From IMG/VR virus record IMGVR_UViG_3300047319_001572, positions 1 through 61,670 of that record: 61,670 nt of DNA; one strand, 5' to 3'. The first letter of the stretch is position 1. Every line of letters begins with the position of its first letter. The translations under genes were made by a program, and so were the position numbers. The notes under the pieces were generated by a model. The model saw only the letters and a program-made list of their open reading frames with translations, had not been told where the DNA came from and ran no database searches. Source of the DNA: a virus. Of the stretch, positions 7,328 to 14,742 are shown piece by piece.

Positions 7328-7400
7328 ATGATACACAAAATGTGAATTCGCATCTACGCTAAATTATTTTCTTGACCCTCTTTCGCACAAAAGCTAGTCT
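7328..7400. promoter_or_regulatory. Divergent early promoters with operator palindromes
   Basis: Plus strand: TTGACC (7372-7377), 17 bases, TAGTCT (7395-7400), with the start codon at 7409. Minus strand: TATCAT (7333-7328) with a weak -35 (TAGATG, 7356-7351), start codon at 7319. Both would make nearly leaderless mRNAs. A CACAAAATGTG palindrome (7334-7344) and a 14-base near-palindrome centred on GAATTC (7340-7353) fill the spacer of the minus promoter, where the HTH protein of 7116-7319 could bind. Confidence 0.55.
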
Positions 7401-7408
7401 TGCGCCCC

Positions 7409-7810
7409 ATGAGCGACAAGAAAACGACTGGAAACGTGGTTGCGTTGGTGAACCCTGAGGAACAGGCACGTGTAGCCTTCAGCAATCACGTCCAGTCGGT
7501 CGCTTTTCAGATGTCCCTGAGCCGTCTCATGGTTGAAGGGCTCCAAATGGTTCGGGATTGGGGACACCAATGGAACGCGAATTCGTCCCAGGACGAAGGT
7601 AAGTATTCGCAGCGTTTACGATCGCACGCCGTTTCCTATATGGAGTCGCTGATTCGTCGAGGCCTTGTATTTCACGACTTCGTTCCCCACGCGAAAGCCG
7701 AACCAGGCCATCGATACTACAAGCTGACGCGTGCCGGCGGGTTGATGTGTGAACTTCTGGTAGAGGCTGGATTGATTCCGGCTGCCAAATCACGGAGGAA
7801 AAAAGCATGA
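7409..7810 (+). CDS. Winged-helix-like early protein
   Basis: A 133-residue protein, first gene of the long plus operon. Its C-terminal half (HAVSYMESLIRRGLVFHDFV...HRYYKLTRAGGLMCELL) resembles a winged-helix fold in which the recognition segment is followed by a wing. ATG 7409 lies nine bases after the -10 box, so translation would start at or near the mRNA 5' end. DNA binding is inferred and the target is unknown. Confidence 0.65.
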   Translation: MSDKKTTGNVVALVNPEEQARVAFSNHVQSVAFQMSLSRLMVEGLQMVRDWGHQWNANSSQDEGKYSQRLRSHAVSYMESLIRRGLVFHDFVPHAKAEPGHRYYKLTRAGGLMCELLVEAGLIPAAKSRRKKA

Positions 7811-7896
7811 TCGGAGGAATTGCTATCGCCGGGGTGGTGTTTGTCACCGCCGTTTTGATCGTTTTCGTGGCTTACCTGCAGGAACGTCACCGATGA
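7807..7896 (+). CDS. 29-residue membrane peptide
   Basis: A short frame that overlaps the stop of the previous gene (ATGA at 7807) and the start of the next (ATGA at 7893), as expected for a real coupled gene. Residues 3-23 (GGIAIAGVVFVTAVLIVFVAY) form one transmembrane helix with a charged cytoplasmic tail. Function unknown. Confidence 0.6.
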   Translation: MIGGIAIAGVVFVTAVLIVFVAYLQERHR

Positions 7897-8189
7897 CGGC
7901 ACAAGAGATGGCCGAATCGCTGCAGAAAGCCGAAATCCCCGATCATCTGCACGGTGGACTAATGCGGTACGTGCTGCAGGGAATTAGGCCAGGAGGGTTC
8001 TTGTCGGCCTGTATCGCGTTGAAAGTAGAAGAGGCGGTCCAGCGCGCGGCCGACGAGCAAACGAAACAGTCCATTCCGAAAATCACGACGTGGTTGCTGA
8101 CGGAAGCGCCGGAAGAGTGTGTGGGTACTCAGGAGCTCATGGAAGCCTGGATCAGCAAGAAAGCGAAGGAGCGCCAAAATGCCGTTTGA
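7893..8189 (+). CDS. Conserved phage early protein
   Basis: A 98-residue helical protein with HGGLMRYVLQGIRPGGFLSACI near residues 20-41 and a WLLTEAPEECVGTQELMEAW segment at the end. I recognise this as a short phage family often found near recombination genes. No enzymatic motif. It overlaps its neighbours on both sides. Confidence 0.65.
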   Translation: MTAQEMAESLQKAEIPDHLHGGLMRYVLQGIRPGGFLSACIALKVEEAVQRAADEQTKQSIPKITTWLLTEAPEECVGTQELMEAWISKKAKERQNAV

Positions 8190-8367
8190 ACTGGAAAAGA
8201 AACTCTACGATGCCCTGAAAGCTTTCGATGCCCTTCCGCACCGTATCGAGAATTGCGGGGATCCAAACTGTAAAACGTGTTCCAAAATGCCAAAAATCCA
8301 CAAGGACGTTCGCGAAGCCTTACGCGAGTTCGAAGAGAAGTACGGGATTGACGATCTTCCATTTTAG
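8179..8367 (+). CDS. Small CxxC protein
   Basis: A 62-residue protein from ATG 8179, with AAGGAG seven bases upstream. An in-frame upstream start at 8119 lacks a site and overlaps more of the previous gene. It contains CGDPNCKTCSK near residues 31-41, a likely metal-binding knuckle, between two acidic helices. Function unknown. Confidence 0.6.
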   Translation: MPFELEKKLYDALKAFDALPHRIENCGDPNCKTCSKMPKIHKDVREALREFEEKYGIDDLPF

Positions 8368-8369
8368 CT

Positions 8370-8654
8370 ATGGCAAAGTCTTTGTACAAACAACCGCTCC
8401 GGTGCTTCTACTGCGGACACAACAGGTGTAAGTGCGAGTTTCCCAGCAATGCCGATTTCAGTCCACATTTCGTCTTTGGTCGGTTGCGGAATACGGTTCG
8501 CCAGATGTATTACAACGGTTGCAAATATGACCGTTGTGCAACAGCGGAGGAAGTGAAATTTCTGCTGGATGTTATTGAAAAGCAGGATCGGCGAGAAGAG
8601 TACCGCCGGTTACCTGGACAAGCAATCATACGAGGGCCTGGAAAGAAGAAATGA
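8370..8654 (+). CDS. Small zinc-ribbon-like protein
   Basis: A 94-residue basic protein with CFYCGHNRCKC near residues 12-22, a four-cysteine knuckle, and a further C at about 51 and 56. It overlaps the nuclease gene that follows (ATGA at 8651). Metal binding is likely. It may assist the adjacent DNA enzymes, but there is no direct sign of that. Confidence 0.6.
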   Translation: MAKSLYKQPLRCFYCGHNRCKCEFPSNADFSPHFVFGRLRNTVRQMYYNGCKYDRCATAEEVKFLLDVIEKQDRREEYRRLPGQAIIRGPGKKK

Positions 8655-9571
8655 ACGAAGAAACAAAGCCTGAAAAGGAAATCACAAATCTGATTCCACT
8701 GGCACTGCAGGTTGTCGATCAGAGCGTGGAGCCCGATACCCCGTATGCGGCGCCGGGACGCGCCCAGCTTCACTATTCCGGACTCGATCGTCTGCAGGGT
8801 TGCGGGGAAGCATTCTACAGAATCTACATTGTCGGGGAAAAGCAGGACGCCAATGTGTCGATGATGGTCGGGACGGCCGTCGACAAGGCGACTGCGCGAA
8901 ACCTCGAGAACAAGATTATCACCGGGAAACTGCTGACGACCGATCAGGTGGAATCGATCGCGCGGGATTCCTTCGAGATTGAATGGAAGCTCCGGGATCG
9001 TGTGCTTTCCCAGGAAGAACGTCTGGCCGGCGAAGCGAAGACCAAAGGGGACGGCATCGACAAGTCCGTACGACTCGCCCGGCTGCACCATCAGGTGATC
9101 GCTCCGACGATCAATCCGACTCACATTCAGCGGAAATGGGCGATATCGATTCCAGGGTTCCAGTTCGATCTGGTGGGAGAAATCGACGTCCAGGAAGGCG
9201 CCATAGCCATCCGGGACACCAAAGCCAAGGGAAAGAGCCCGTCTGAAAACGAAGTCCATTTCTCCGATCAGTTGACGATCTACCATCTCGCCGTGAAGGT
9301 TCTCGACAAGGTCGACGTCAAATCCGTGAAACTCGACTGCGTGATTGACAACAAAGTTCCGGTGGCAAAGGTGTACTCTTCCACGCGCGATGCGGATGAT
9401 CATCGGGTTCTTCTGAACCGGGTGGAGCGTGCCGCAGAAGTGATTGAGAAAGGCGCCTTCACGCCGGCCCAGCCGACAGACTGGCGCTGTTCCCCGAAGT
9501 GGTGTGGGTTCTACAAAACTTGCAAGTTTGCAAAGGTTCCTAAATCGTTTGTCATCGACAAGGGAGAATAA
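8651..9571 (+). CDS. Cas4/RecB-like PD-(D/E)XK nuclease with Fe-S cysteines
   Basis: A 306-residue exonuclease candidate. Catalytic residues are readable: EID at 177-179, then IRDTKAK with D189 and K191, followed by QLTIYHLA. Four cysteines placed as in Cas4 and AddB iron-sulphur nucleases are present: C51 in the N-terminal RLQGCGEAF, then C280, C285 and C291 near the C-terminus. VGTAVDKA near 73-80 fits the family's GxxVH-type motif. It lies two genes before RecT, so it probably resects DNA ends for RecT annealing. The gene is an ordinary operon member with no CRISPR array nearby. Confidence 0.82.
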   Translation: MNEETKPEKEITNLIPLALQVVDQSVEPDTPYAAPGRAQLHYSGLDRLQGCGEAFYRIYIVGEKQDANVSMMVGTAVDKATARNLENKIITGKLLTTDQVESIARDSFEIEWKLRDRVLSQEERLAGEAKTKGDGIDKSVRLARLHHQVIAPTINPTHIQRKWAISIPGFQFDLVGEIDVQEGAIAIRDTKAKGKSPSENEVHFSDQLTIYHLAVKVLDKVDVKSVKLDCVIDNKVPVAKVYSSTRDADDHRVLLNRVERAAEVIEKGAFTPAQPTDWRCSPKWCGFYKTCKFAKVPKSFVIDKGE

Positions 9572-9756
9572 TGGAAAACGCGACACGTCCGATTCCGCCA
9601 AATCTCAGTGAAGGTTGCTACGCGTGCGGAGAAGGAACCGATCAGGTTCTGGAATCGAAACTGGTGAATGGTATGAGTCTCGCATTGTGCTACAAGCACA
9701 CGGGGATTGATCCAACGACAAAACTCTCGAAGCTTTCCTTACAGGTGACCAAATAA
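9571..9756 (+). CDS. Small CxxC protein between nuclease and RecT
   Basis: A 61-residue protein with CYACGEG near residues 16-22 and a LCYKH near 39-43, so three cysteines and a histidine could hold a zinc ion. It starts on the last base of the nuclease stop codon and ends one base before RecT. Function unknown. Its place suggests a recombination accessory. Confidence 0.6.
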   Translation: MENATRPIPPNLSEGCYACGEGTDQVLESKLVNGMSLALCYKHTGIDPTTKLSKLSLQVTK

Positions 9757-9757
9757 C

Positions 9758-11080
9758 ATGGCTGAAATGACAGCGGTACAGAGACGAGAACAGGAACAAC
9801 AGGCGATCGTGACCCAGCGTAAAAAGAGCGCCTGGGACATGCTGAAGGAAATGAAGGGTGGTATCGCCAACGTCCTTCCCAAACACATGACGCCGGATCG
9901 CATGGCGATGATTGCCTACACGGCCATGCAAAAGAACCCGAAGCTGCTCGAATGCAGCCGGGAATCGCTGATCGGTTCGATCATGACCGCGGCGATGTTG
10001 GGACTGGAGCCGTCCGGACCGCTGGGACATGGCGCACTGATTCCCTACTGGAACAATCGCAGGAGGGGTGGTGCGGGACTGGAGTGTCAGTTCCAGCCGA
10101 TGTACCAGGGATTGCTGGATCTGGCGCGACGATCCGGATTCATTCAGGACGTGCAGTTGCGCGCGGTGTACAAGGGTGACAGGTATTCCTATCGGTTCGG
10201 ACTGGATCCGATTATTGAACACGTGCCGATGGAGGGAGAGGGTGCCGACGCGCCCGATCGTGAAGTAACCCACGTCTACGCAATCATTCGATTGATCGGT
10301 GGTGGTGTGCAGTGGGATCAGATGTCCTGGGCCCAAGGGATGGCACACGGGAAGCGATACTCCCCCAGTTGGGATCCGACATTGAACGCTGGCAAAGGCG
10401 CCTTTAAGGGTGGCAGTGTCTGGGCCGATAACCCGTTGCCAATGGTGCTGAAAACCATCCTGAAGATCGTTCTGAAGCTCTGTCCGAAGAGTCCGGAACT
10501 TTCCGCTGCCCTCCTGCAGGACGACGGAGCGGACATGGGCAAAACCACAACGATGCACAAGTTTGACGAGAACGTGTTCGATGTGGACTTCGGCGACGAA
10601 GACGACGGCAAGCCCAACGGACGGGAATCCGGAACGGTATCGGCGGCCGATCTGAAGCCGGGAGAGGAACAGAACCGCGGACACGGCAAAGAGAATCTGG
10701 CGTCCGCTGCGGGGAAGCCGGCGAAGACCGATACGAAAACGGCAAAATCTGAAACGAAATCCCCGGAAACTGGCGCTTCGGAAGCCCAATATGAAACGAA
10801 ATCCCCTCCGGCCGAAACGAAATCCGATCCGCCGGCCGGCACGTCGACGGCGACGGCCGATCCGCTGGCGGTGACGGATCCGGAAGCGCCGTACAACGCT
10901 GCCCAGCGGGAATACCTGGAAAGCAAGCGCCTCGGATTGAGCATCGATCCGACGTTATGGCTGAACTGGGCGAAGAAAACCTTCGATGTGAAGATGACAT
11001 CGAAACTCCCACAGAAAACCTTCGAGCGTGCGAAGGCATGGACGGATAACGGTGGCAAGGAGGCGACAGATGGCCAGTAA
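9758..11080 (+). CDS. recT: RecT-family single-strand annealing protein
   Basis: A 440-residue protein whose first 260 residues are RecT: KNPKLLECSRESLIGSIMTAAMLGLEPSG near 65-93, QFQPMYQGLLDLARRSG near 111-127, and LPMVLKTILKIVLKLCPKSPELSAAL near 228-253. It should anneal complementary single strands. The C-terminal 130 residues are an unusual low-complexity tail with repeats of the type ETKSP (about residues 325-355), encoded by repeated GAAACGAAATCC units, ending in a short helical domain. Ordinary RecT is near 270-300 residues, so the tail is an extension and may bind a partner such as SSB or the nearby nuclease. Confidence 0.9.
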   Translation: MAEMTAVQRREQEQQAIVTQRKKSAWDMLKEMKGGIANVLPKHMTPDRMAMIAYTAMQKNPKLLECSRESLIGSIMTAAMLGLEPSGPLGHGALIPYWNNRRRGGAGLECQFQPMYQGLLDLARRSGFIQDVQLRAVYKGDRYSYRFGLDPIIEHVPMEGEGADAPDREVTHVYAIIRLIGGGVQWDQMSWAQGMAHGKRYSPSWDPTLNAGKGAFKGGSVWADNPLPMVLKTILKIVLKLCPKSPELSAALLQDDGADMGKTTTMHKFDENVFDVDFGDEDDGKPNGRESGTVSAADLKPGEEQNRGHGKENLASAAGKPAKTDTKTAKSETKSPETGASEAQYETKSPPAETKSDPPAGTSTATADPLAVTDPEAPYNAAQREYLESKRLGLSIDPTLWLNWAKKTFDVKMTSKLPQKTFERAKAWTDNGGKEATDGQ

Positions 11081-12389
11081 GAAACGATTCCGAGTTCGGT
11101 TGATAACGGTCCACAACATCATGGGAATTGGCGCCGAAGTGGAAATCAAGCCCGGCGCTCTGACTCTGGTGAAGGGTAAGAACGGTTTGGGGAAGACGTC
11201 ACTGATTGAAGCTATACGGGCTGCTCTGGGCAAAGGCCACAAGGCGACACTTCTCCGGGAGGGTACCGAAGAGGGGGAAATCGTCATCGTTTTGGATGAT
11301 GGTTCGGGGCCTCCCTATCTGACCGTTTCGGCCAAGGTGACCGCAGACAAGACCGATCGCAAGGTGGGATATCCGGGGGAAGCACCGCTGGCACGGCCGG
11401 CGGAGCAACTGGCCAACATCCGGAACGATTTTACGTTGTTCCCCACCGAGTTCCTGACGACGAACAAGAACGATCGTCTGGCCTTGTTTCTTGATGCCGT
11501 ACCGTTGACAGTGGACAAGGACGATCTGGCCGGAGTCCTATCGTTGCTGCCGCGGAAGGACATGGTGGATCTGAATCGACACGCGTTTAAGGTGCTGTCG
11601 GAGATTGATCAGATCCTTCGCGACAAACGGAAAGCCGTCAACGCTGTTGTCTCTGAGAAGAGAAAGACGGTGACGACGCTGAAGGCTGGCATCGCGACCG
11701 ACATCGAGGATGTGAGCGAAGCAAAGACGCGCCTGGACGAATTGAAAGCGCGGATCGAAGCAAATCGCACCACCTACATGTCGGAAGTTGAAATTGCCAA
11801 TGCCGACTACAACAAGGAAAAGGACGCGCTGACCCGCAAGTACAACGAGGATCTGTCTGCGTTGACTCAGACGGCGAAGGATGCTGCCCAGGAAATGGCC
11901 GATGCGTACCAGAAGTCCGCTCAGACCGTGGGTATGGAAGTCGCCACCTTGGAAGAACAGGTCAAAACGTTCGACAAGACGATTGAAACCCGCGATTTGA
12001 TAGCACGATTGAATTCCGACGCCACGGAGCAAAGTATTCTAAGCGATCGGCTGACGGAAGCCTTGGACGTGGACCTGAAGGATATCCGGAACGATCTGGT
12101 GACGAGGGTTCCGATCGAGGGTGTGACGGTTCAGGATGGGGACATCTGCGTCGATACTCCGGACGGGAAGGCGATTCCGTTCGATGCGGTGAACACGCGT
12201 GAGAAGTTGCGGGTTGCCGTCGATCTGGCGCTACTGAAGGCCGGCCCGTTGCCGTTGCTGCTGATGGACGGCGCCGAAGCTCTGGATCAGGACAGCCTGG
12301 ATGAACTGCAGGAACTCCTGGAAGCGAAGGGCGCCCAGCTTGTCGCCTCGCGCGTGACGGAAGATCCGGAGATGGTGATTTCGAAATAG
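11070..12389 (+). CDS. SbcC/RecF-like AAA ATPase
   Basis: A 439-residue ABC-type ATPase of the SMC/Rad50/RecF group. Walker A GKNGLGKTS sits at residues 36-44, a charged coiled coil runs roughly 185-310, and the Walker B region LPLLLMDGAEALD is near 393-405. It is much shorter than SbcC. It begins at ATG 11070 behind AAGGAGG and overlaps the end of RecT. No SbcD nuclease is adjacent. With the Cas4-like nuclease and RecT it makes a recombination module. The structured RNA region begins directly after its stop. Confidence 0.8.
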   Translation: MASKKRFRVRLITVHNIMGIGAEVEIKPGALTLVKGKNGLGKTSLIEAIRAALGKGHKATLLREGTEEGEIVIVLDDGSGPPYLTVSAKVTADKTDRKVGYPGEAPLARPAEQLANIRNDFTLFPTEFLTTNKNDRLALFLDAVPLTVDKDDLAGVLSLLPRKDMVDLNRHAFKVLSEIDQILRDKRKAVNAVVSEKRKTVTTLKAGIATDIEDVSEAKTRLDELKARIEANRTTYMSEVEIANADYNKEKDALTRKYNEDLSALTQTAKDAAQEMADAYQKSAQTVGMEVATLEEQVKTFDKTIETRDLIARLNSDATEQSILSDRLTEALDVDLKDIRNDLVTRVPIEGVTVQDGDICVDTPDGKAIPFDAVNTREKLRVAVDLALLKAGPLPLLLMDGAEALDQDSLDELQELLEAKGAQLVASRVTEDPEMVISK

Positions 12390-12390
12390 T

Positions 12391-12819
12391 AAGCAAGGGT
12401 CGATCGCTGCGGTTAAATAAGAATGCATCCTCCGGGTAAGATCCCGGTCCAAACAGCGAGAGGCGGGAGACCGGCCCGGGGAGCGGACTGACCCTTTAGT
12501 ATTCGTGGTGGTCCAGTTAGGGATAAACGAAGCGGTGTGATGACGACACTGCGCCACCACGAAGTTTCCGCAGTTCTCTTGCACGATGCGCGTGCAGGTT
12601 CTGACCAAGCTACGTAGGCGCGGTTGGCTCTGTGTGGCGGCCGGTGGGTTATCCGGCAACTGCGGATTTGAAATTCCCTCTGCCAATTGGGGGAGTCGCC
12701 GGGGATGTCCCGGTGTTGCAAGGGGAGGCCGTTGAGCGCATGGCTGTGCGGCGGCCTAACCTTCTGTTCGCAACTGGGCGGCTGATACTTTGAGGTTAGA
12801 TGCGAAGCGACAGCCGTCC
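12391..12819 (+). ncRNA. Large highly structured RNA region, class unknown
   Basis: The only gene-free gap over 300 bases in the plus operon is tiled end to end with complementary arms: 12430-12436/12475-12483 enclosing 12444-12449/12469-12474; a perfect 10-bp stem 12502-12511/12554-12563 enclosing 12532-12538/12546-12552; a perfect 9-bp stem 12567-12575/12658-12666 enclosing 12578-12585/12591-12598 and 12640-12644/12653-12657; hairpin 12697-12703/12709-12715; a four-part arm from 12715-12719/12770-12774 inward to 12736-12740/12745-12749; and 12776-12784/12811-12819, ten bases before the next gene. I see no RNase P, tmRNA or group II core and no RT nearby. A free RNA or a cis-acting leader are both possible. 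Confidence 0.65.
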
Positions 12820-12832
12820 AGAAAACTTATGA
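12800..12832 (+). CDS. Possible 10-codon leader peptide at 3' end of structured RNA
   Basis: ATG 12800 has GAGG five bases upstream and a 10-codon frame whose TGA overlaps the ATG of the next gene at 12829. The ribosome site lies in the loop of the last RNA stem (12776-12784/12811-12819), and the coding part runs through the 3' arm of that stem, so translation would open it. The following gene has only a weak site of its own. Confidence 0.3.
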   Translation: MRSDSRPENL

Positions 12833-13056
12833 CTGACGACGAACGATCCACCCAAGGCTACGAACATTACAAATCGATCCGAGAAAAGATGACGCGCGGC
12901 GCCATTTTCAAACGGCCTGGGGACGCGTCGTTCTTCTCGGATCAGATACCGCGGTTCAACAAGCGGTTCGAGAAAACGTACGTTTCGCCAGGACAGTTCA
13001 AATGGCTGTCCGATATCGATAAGGCCGGACTCACAAGAACACGAAAGGCAAAATGA
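12829..13056 (+). CDS. Hypothetical small protein after structured RNA
   Basis: A 75-residue basic protein from ATG 12829. A TTG at 12790 would extend it into the RNA stem region and is less likely. It reads GAIFKRPGDASFFSDQIPRFNKRFEKTYVSPGQFKWLSDIDKAG, soluble, with no cysteine. It has no obvious Shine-Dalgarno site and may depend on the leader frame at 12800. Family not recognised. Confidence 0.6.
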   Translation: MTDDERSTQGYEHYKSIREKMTRGAIFKRPGDASFFSDQIPRFNKRFEKTYVSPGQFKWLSDIDKAGLTRTRKAK

Positions 13057-13262
13057 GAAAGAAGACGACTCCGCCTTCAGCCGATGAACCGTTGATCGTA
13101 ACCACACGCGATGGCTACGAAGACACCGGATTCTGTTCCTACTGTCTGCTGAGTCTGGAAGCCAAACAGCCTGGCGGCCACGACGTCCGGCACAAGGCCA
13201 CACTCACACCGTACGGGAATTGTCCGCAAGCGATCCGAGCGAGAGAAACGAAGAAAGCGTGA
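13053..13262 (+). CDS. Small cysteine-containing protein
   Basis: A 69-residue protein with FCSYCLLSLE near residues 27-36, a CxxC knuckle, and a later single cysteine and His pair. It overlaps the preceding gene (ATGA) and the methyltransferase start (GTGA at 13259). Function unknown. Confidence 0.6.
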   Translation: MRKKTTPPSADEPLIVTTRDGYEDTGFCSYCLLSLEAKQPGGHDVRHKATLTPYGNCPQAIRARETKKA

Positions 13263-14473
13263 ACTTCGATGGACGCATATTCGGAAATGCCCTCCACCTG
13301 CCGATCGCCGATAACTCGATTCAAATGGTGATGACGAGTCCGCCTTACTTTGGGTTGCGGGACTATGGGATCGCTCCGACGGAATGGGGTGGCGATCCGG
13401 ACTGCGAACACGAATTCACAATGAAGCCGGTGAGCTCGGAGATCGGCCGAGGGAACTGGGCCCAGGGAACCAATGGCCGCGGCGAAGTCCAGATGCCCAA
13501 TAAGACCGCGCGGAAGGCGATCGCTTCGGAAGTGTCGACGGGGTTCTGTATTCACTGCGAATGCTGGAAGGGAACGTTCGGACTGGAACCCACGCCGGAC
13601 CTGTACATCCAACACACGGTCGACATTTTCCGCGAAGTCCGGCGCGTGTTGAAACCCAATGGAACCCTATGGCTGAACTTGGGCGACTCCTACGCCGGCA
13701 GTTGGGGTTCCCAGGGGCGCCAAGGTCACGGAGAGATGACAAGCCGATCGATCGTCTGGGCGCGCCAGATCGCGCACGCTGTCCGGAAAGAGTCCTGTAC
13801 CGGAAGCGTGAGGAACCTGGGAGGCCTGAAACCCAAGGACATGCTGGGAATTCCCTGGCGTGTCGCGTTCGCGCTACAGGCCGACGGATGGTACCTGCGG
13901 ATGGATATCATCTGGTCGAAAAACAATCCGATGCCGGAGAGTGTTTTTGATCGGCCGACAAAGTCCCACGAGTACATCTTCCTGCTGTCGAAAAGTAAGA
14001 AGTACTTCTACGATCGAGACGGAGGAAGCGAACCGGTAACAGGCGGAGCTCACAGCCGCGGGAAGGGTGTGAATCCCAAGTCCACGAAGGTTCCCTCCGG
14101 CTGGATGTCCGGGGATGGATCCCATCGAAGCCTGTTTGGCCGGCATCGTCCACGTTCAAAACAAAACGAGTCCTTCTCGAGGGGAATATCGAAAGAGAAG
14201 AAACCACGGACACGCCGAAACCTGCGTTCGGTCTGGAAGATTCCCACGCAGTCGTATCCCGATGCCCACTACGCGACGTTTCCGCCGAAGCTGGTCGAAC
14301 CCTGCGTTCGGGCCGGATCGCGGGTTGGGGACTTCGTTCTGGATCCGTTCGCCGGCAGTGGAACGGTCGCGATGGTGTCGGAACAATTGGGTCGGCGCTG
14401 GGTGGCCGTCGATCTGGGATATCAGGAACTCCAAGGTAAACGCCTGGAGAAACTTCAGAAGGTGCTGACATGA
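13259..14473 (+). CDS. DNA N4/N6-type methyltransferase (class beta)
   Basis: A DNA amino-methyltransferase of about 404 residues. The catalytic motif IV TSPPYFGLRDYG (residues 26-37) comes before the SAM-binding motif I LDPFAGSGTVAMV (361-373), the order of class beta enzymes. The middle holds WLNLGDSYAGSWG and the DIIWSKNNPMPESV box seen in this group. I take GTG 13259, overlapping the previous stop, since the upstream TTG at 13220 lacks a ribosome site. No restriction partner is adjacent, so self-protection of phage DNA is the likely role. Target sequence unknown. Confidence 0.88.
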   Translation: MNFDGRIFGNALHLPIADNSIQMVMTSPPYFGLRDYGIAPTEWGGDPDCEHEFTMKPVSSEIGRGNWAQGTNGRGEVQMPNKTARKAIASEVSTGFCIHCECWKGTFGLEPTPDLYIQHTVDIFREVRRVLKPNGTLWLNLGDSYAGSWGSQGRQGHGEMTSRSIVWARQIAHAVRKESCTGSVRNLGGLKPKDMLGIPWRVAFALQADGWYLRMDIIWSKNNPMPESVFDRPTKSHEYIFLLSKSKKYFYDRDGGSEPVTGGAHSRGKGVNPKSTKVPSGWMSGDGSHRSLFGRHRPRSKQNESFSRGISKEKKPRTRRNLRSVWKIPTQSYPDAHYATFPPKLVEPCVRAGSRVGDFVLDPFAGSGTVAMVSEQLGRRWVAVDLGYQELQGKRLEKLQKVLT

Positions 14474-14742
14474 CGTGCACGCTAATAAAGATCGGCAATT
14501 CCACAGGGTTTGTATGCGGACCTCGAGGGAAGCAGCATCGGTGTAACTACTGCGATCGAATCGCCCAGTTTCAATGTGACCATCCGGTGTTTCGGAACAA
14601 CAAGAAGGAAACCTGCGATACCTGGATTTGCGAACAGTGCCGGAACAACATCGGCGACAACCTTGACCTGTGTCGACCGCATTTCAATTTCTGGCGAAAC
14701 AACGGAAAGAAGTTCGTTCTGGGCGGTGAGGTTCAGCAATGA
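14470..14742 (+). CDS. Zinc-binding small protein
   Basis: A 90-residue protein rich in paired cysteines: HRCNYCDRIAQFQCDH near residues 23-38, then TCDTWICEQCRNN near 48-60 and LCRPHF near 67-72. This resembles a double zinc ribbon. It overlaps the methyltransferase stop (ATGA) and the next start. I recognise the general type from phage early regions but no function. Confidence 0.65.
   Translation: MTCTLIKIGNSTGFVCGPRGKQHRCNYCDRIAQFQCDHPVFRNNKKETCDTWICEQCRNNIGDNLDLCRPHFNFWRNNGKKFVLGGEVQQ

Noticed and set aside
8651-9571. CRISPR-associated Cas4 in a CRISPR locus
   Set aside because: There are no repeats of CRISPR type and no other cas genes. The protein belongs to a phage recombination module.
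8510-9601. Minus-strand 363-residue frame opposite the Cas4-like nuclease
   Set aside because: It is a shadow of the nuclease gene. Its composition is odd and it lies in a long plus-strand operon.
9605-10789. Minus-strand 394-residue frame opposite RecT
   Set aside because: RecT motifs are unambiguous on the plus strand. This frame is Arg/His/Ser-rich filler with no ribosome site.
12391-12819. Group I or group II intron, RNase P RNA, tmRNA or retron as identity of the structured RNA
   Set aside because: I see no guanosine-binding core, domain V, rnpB signature or tRNA-like end, and no reverse transcriptase. The region lies between genes, not within one.
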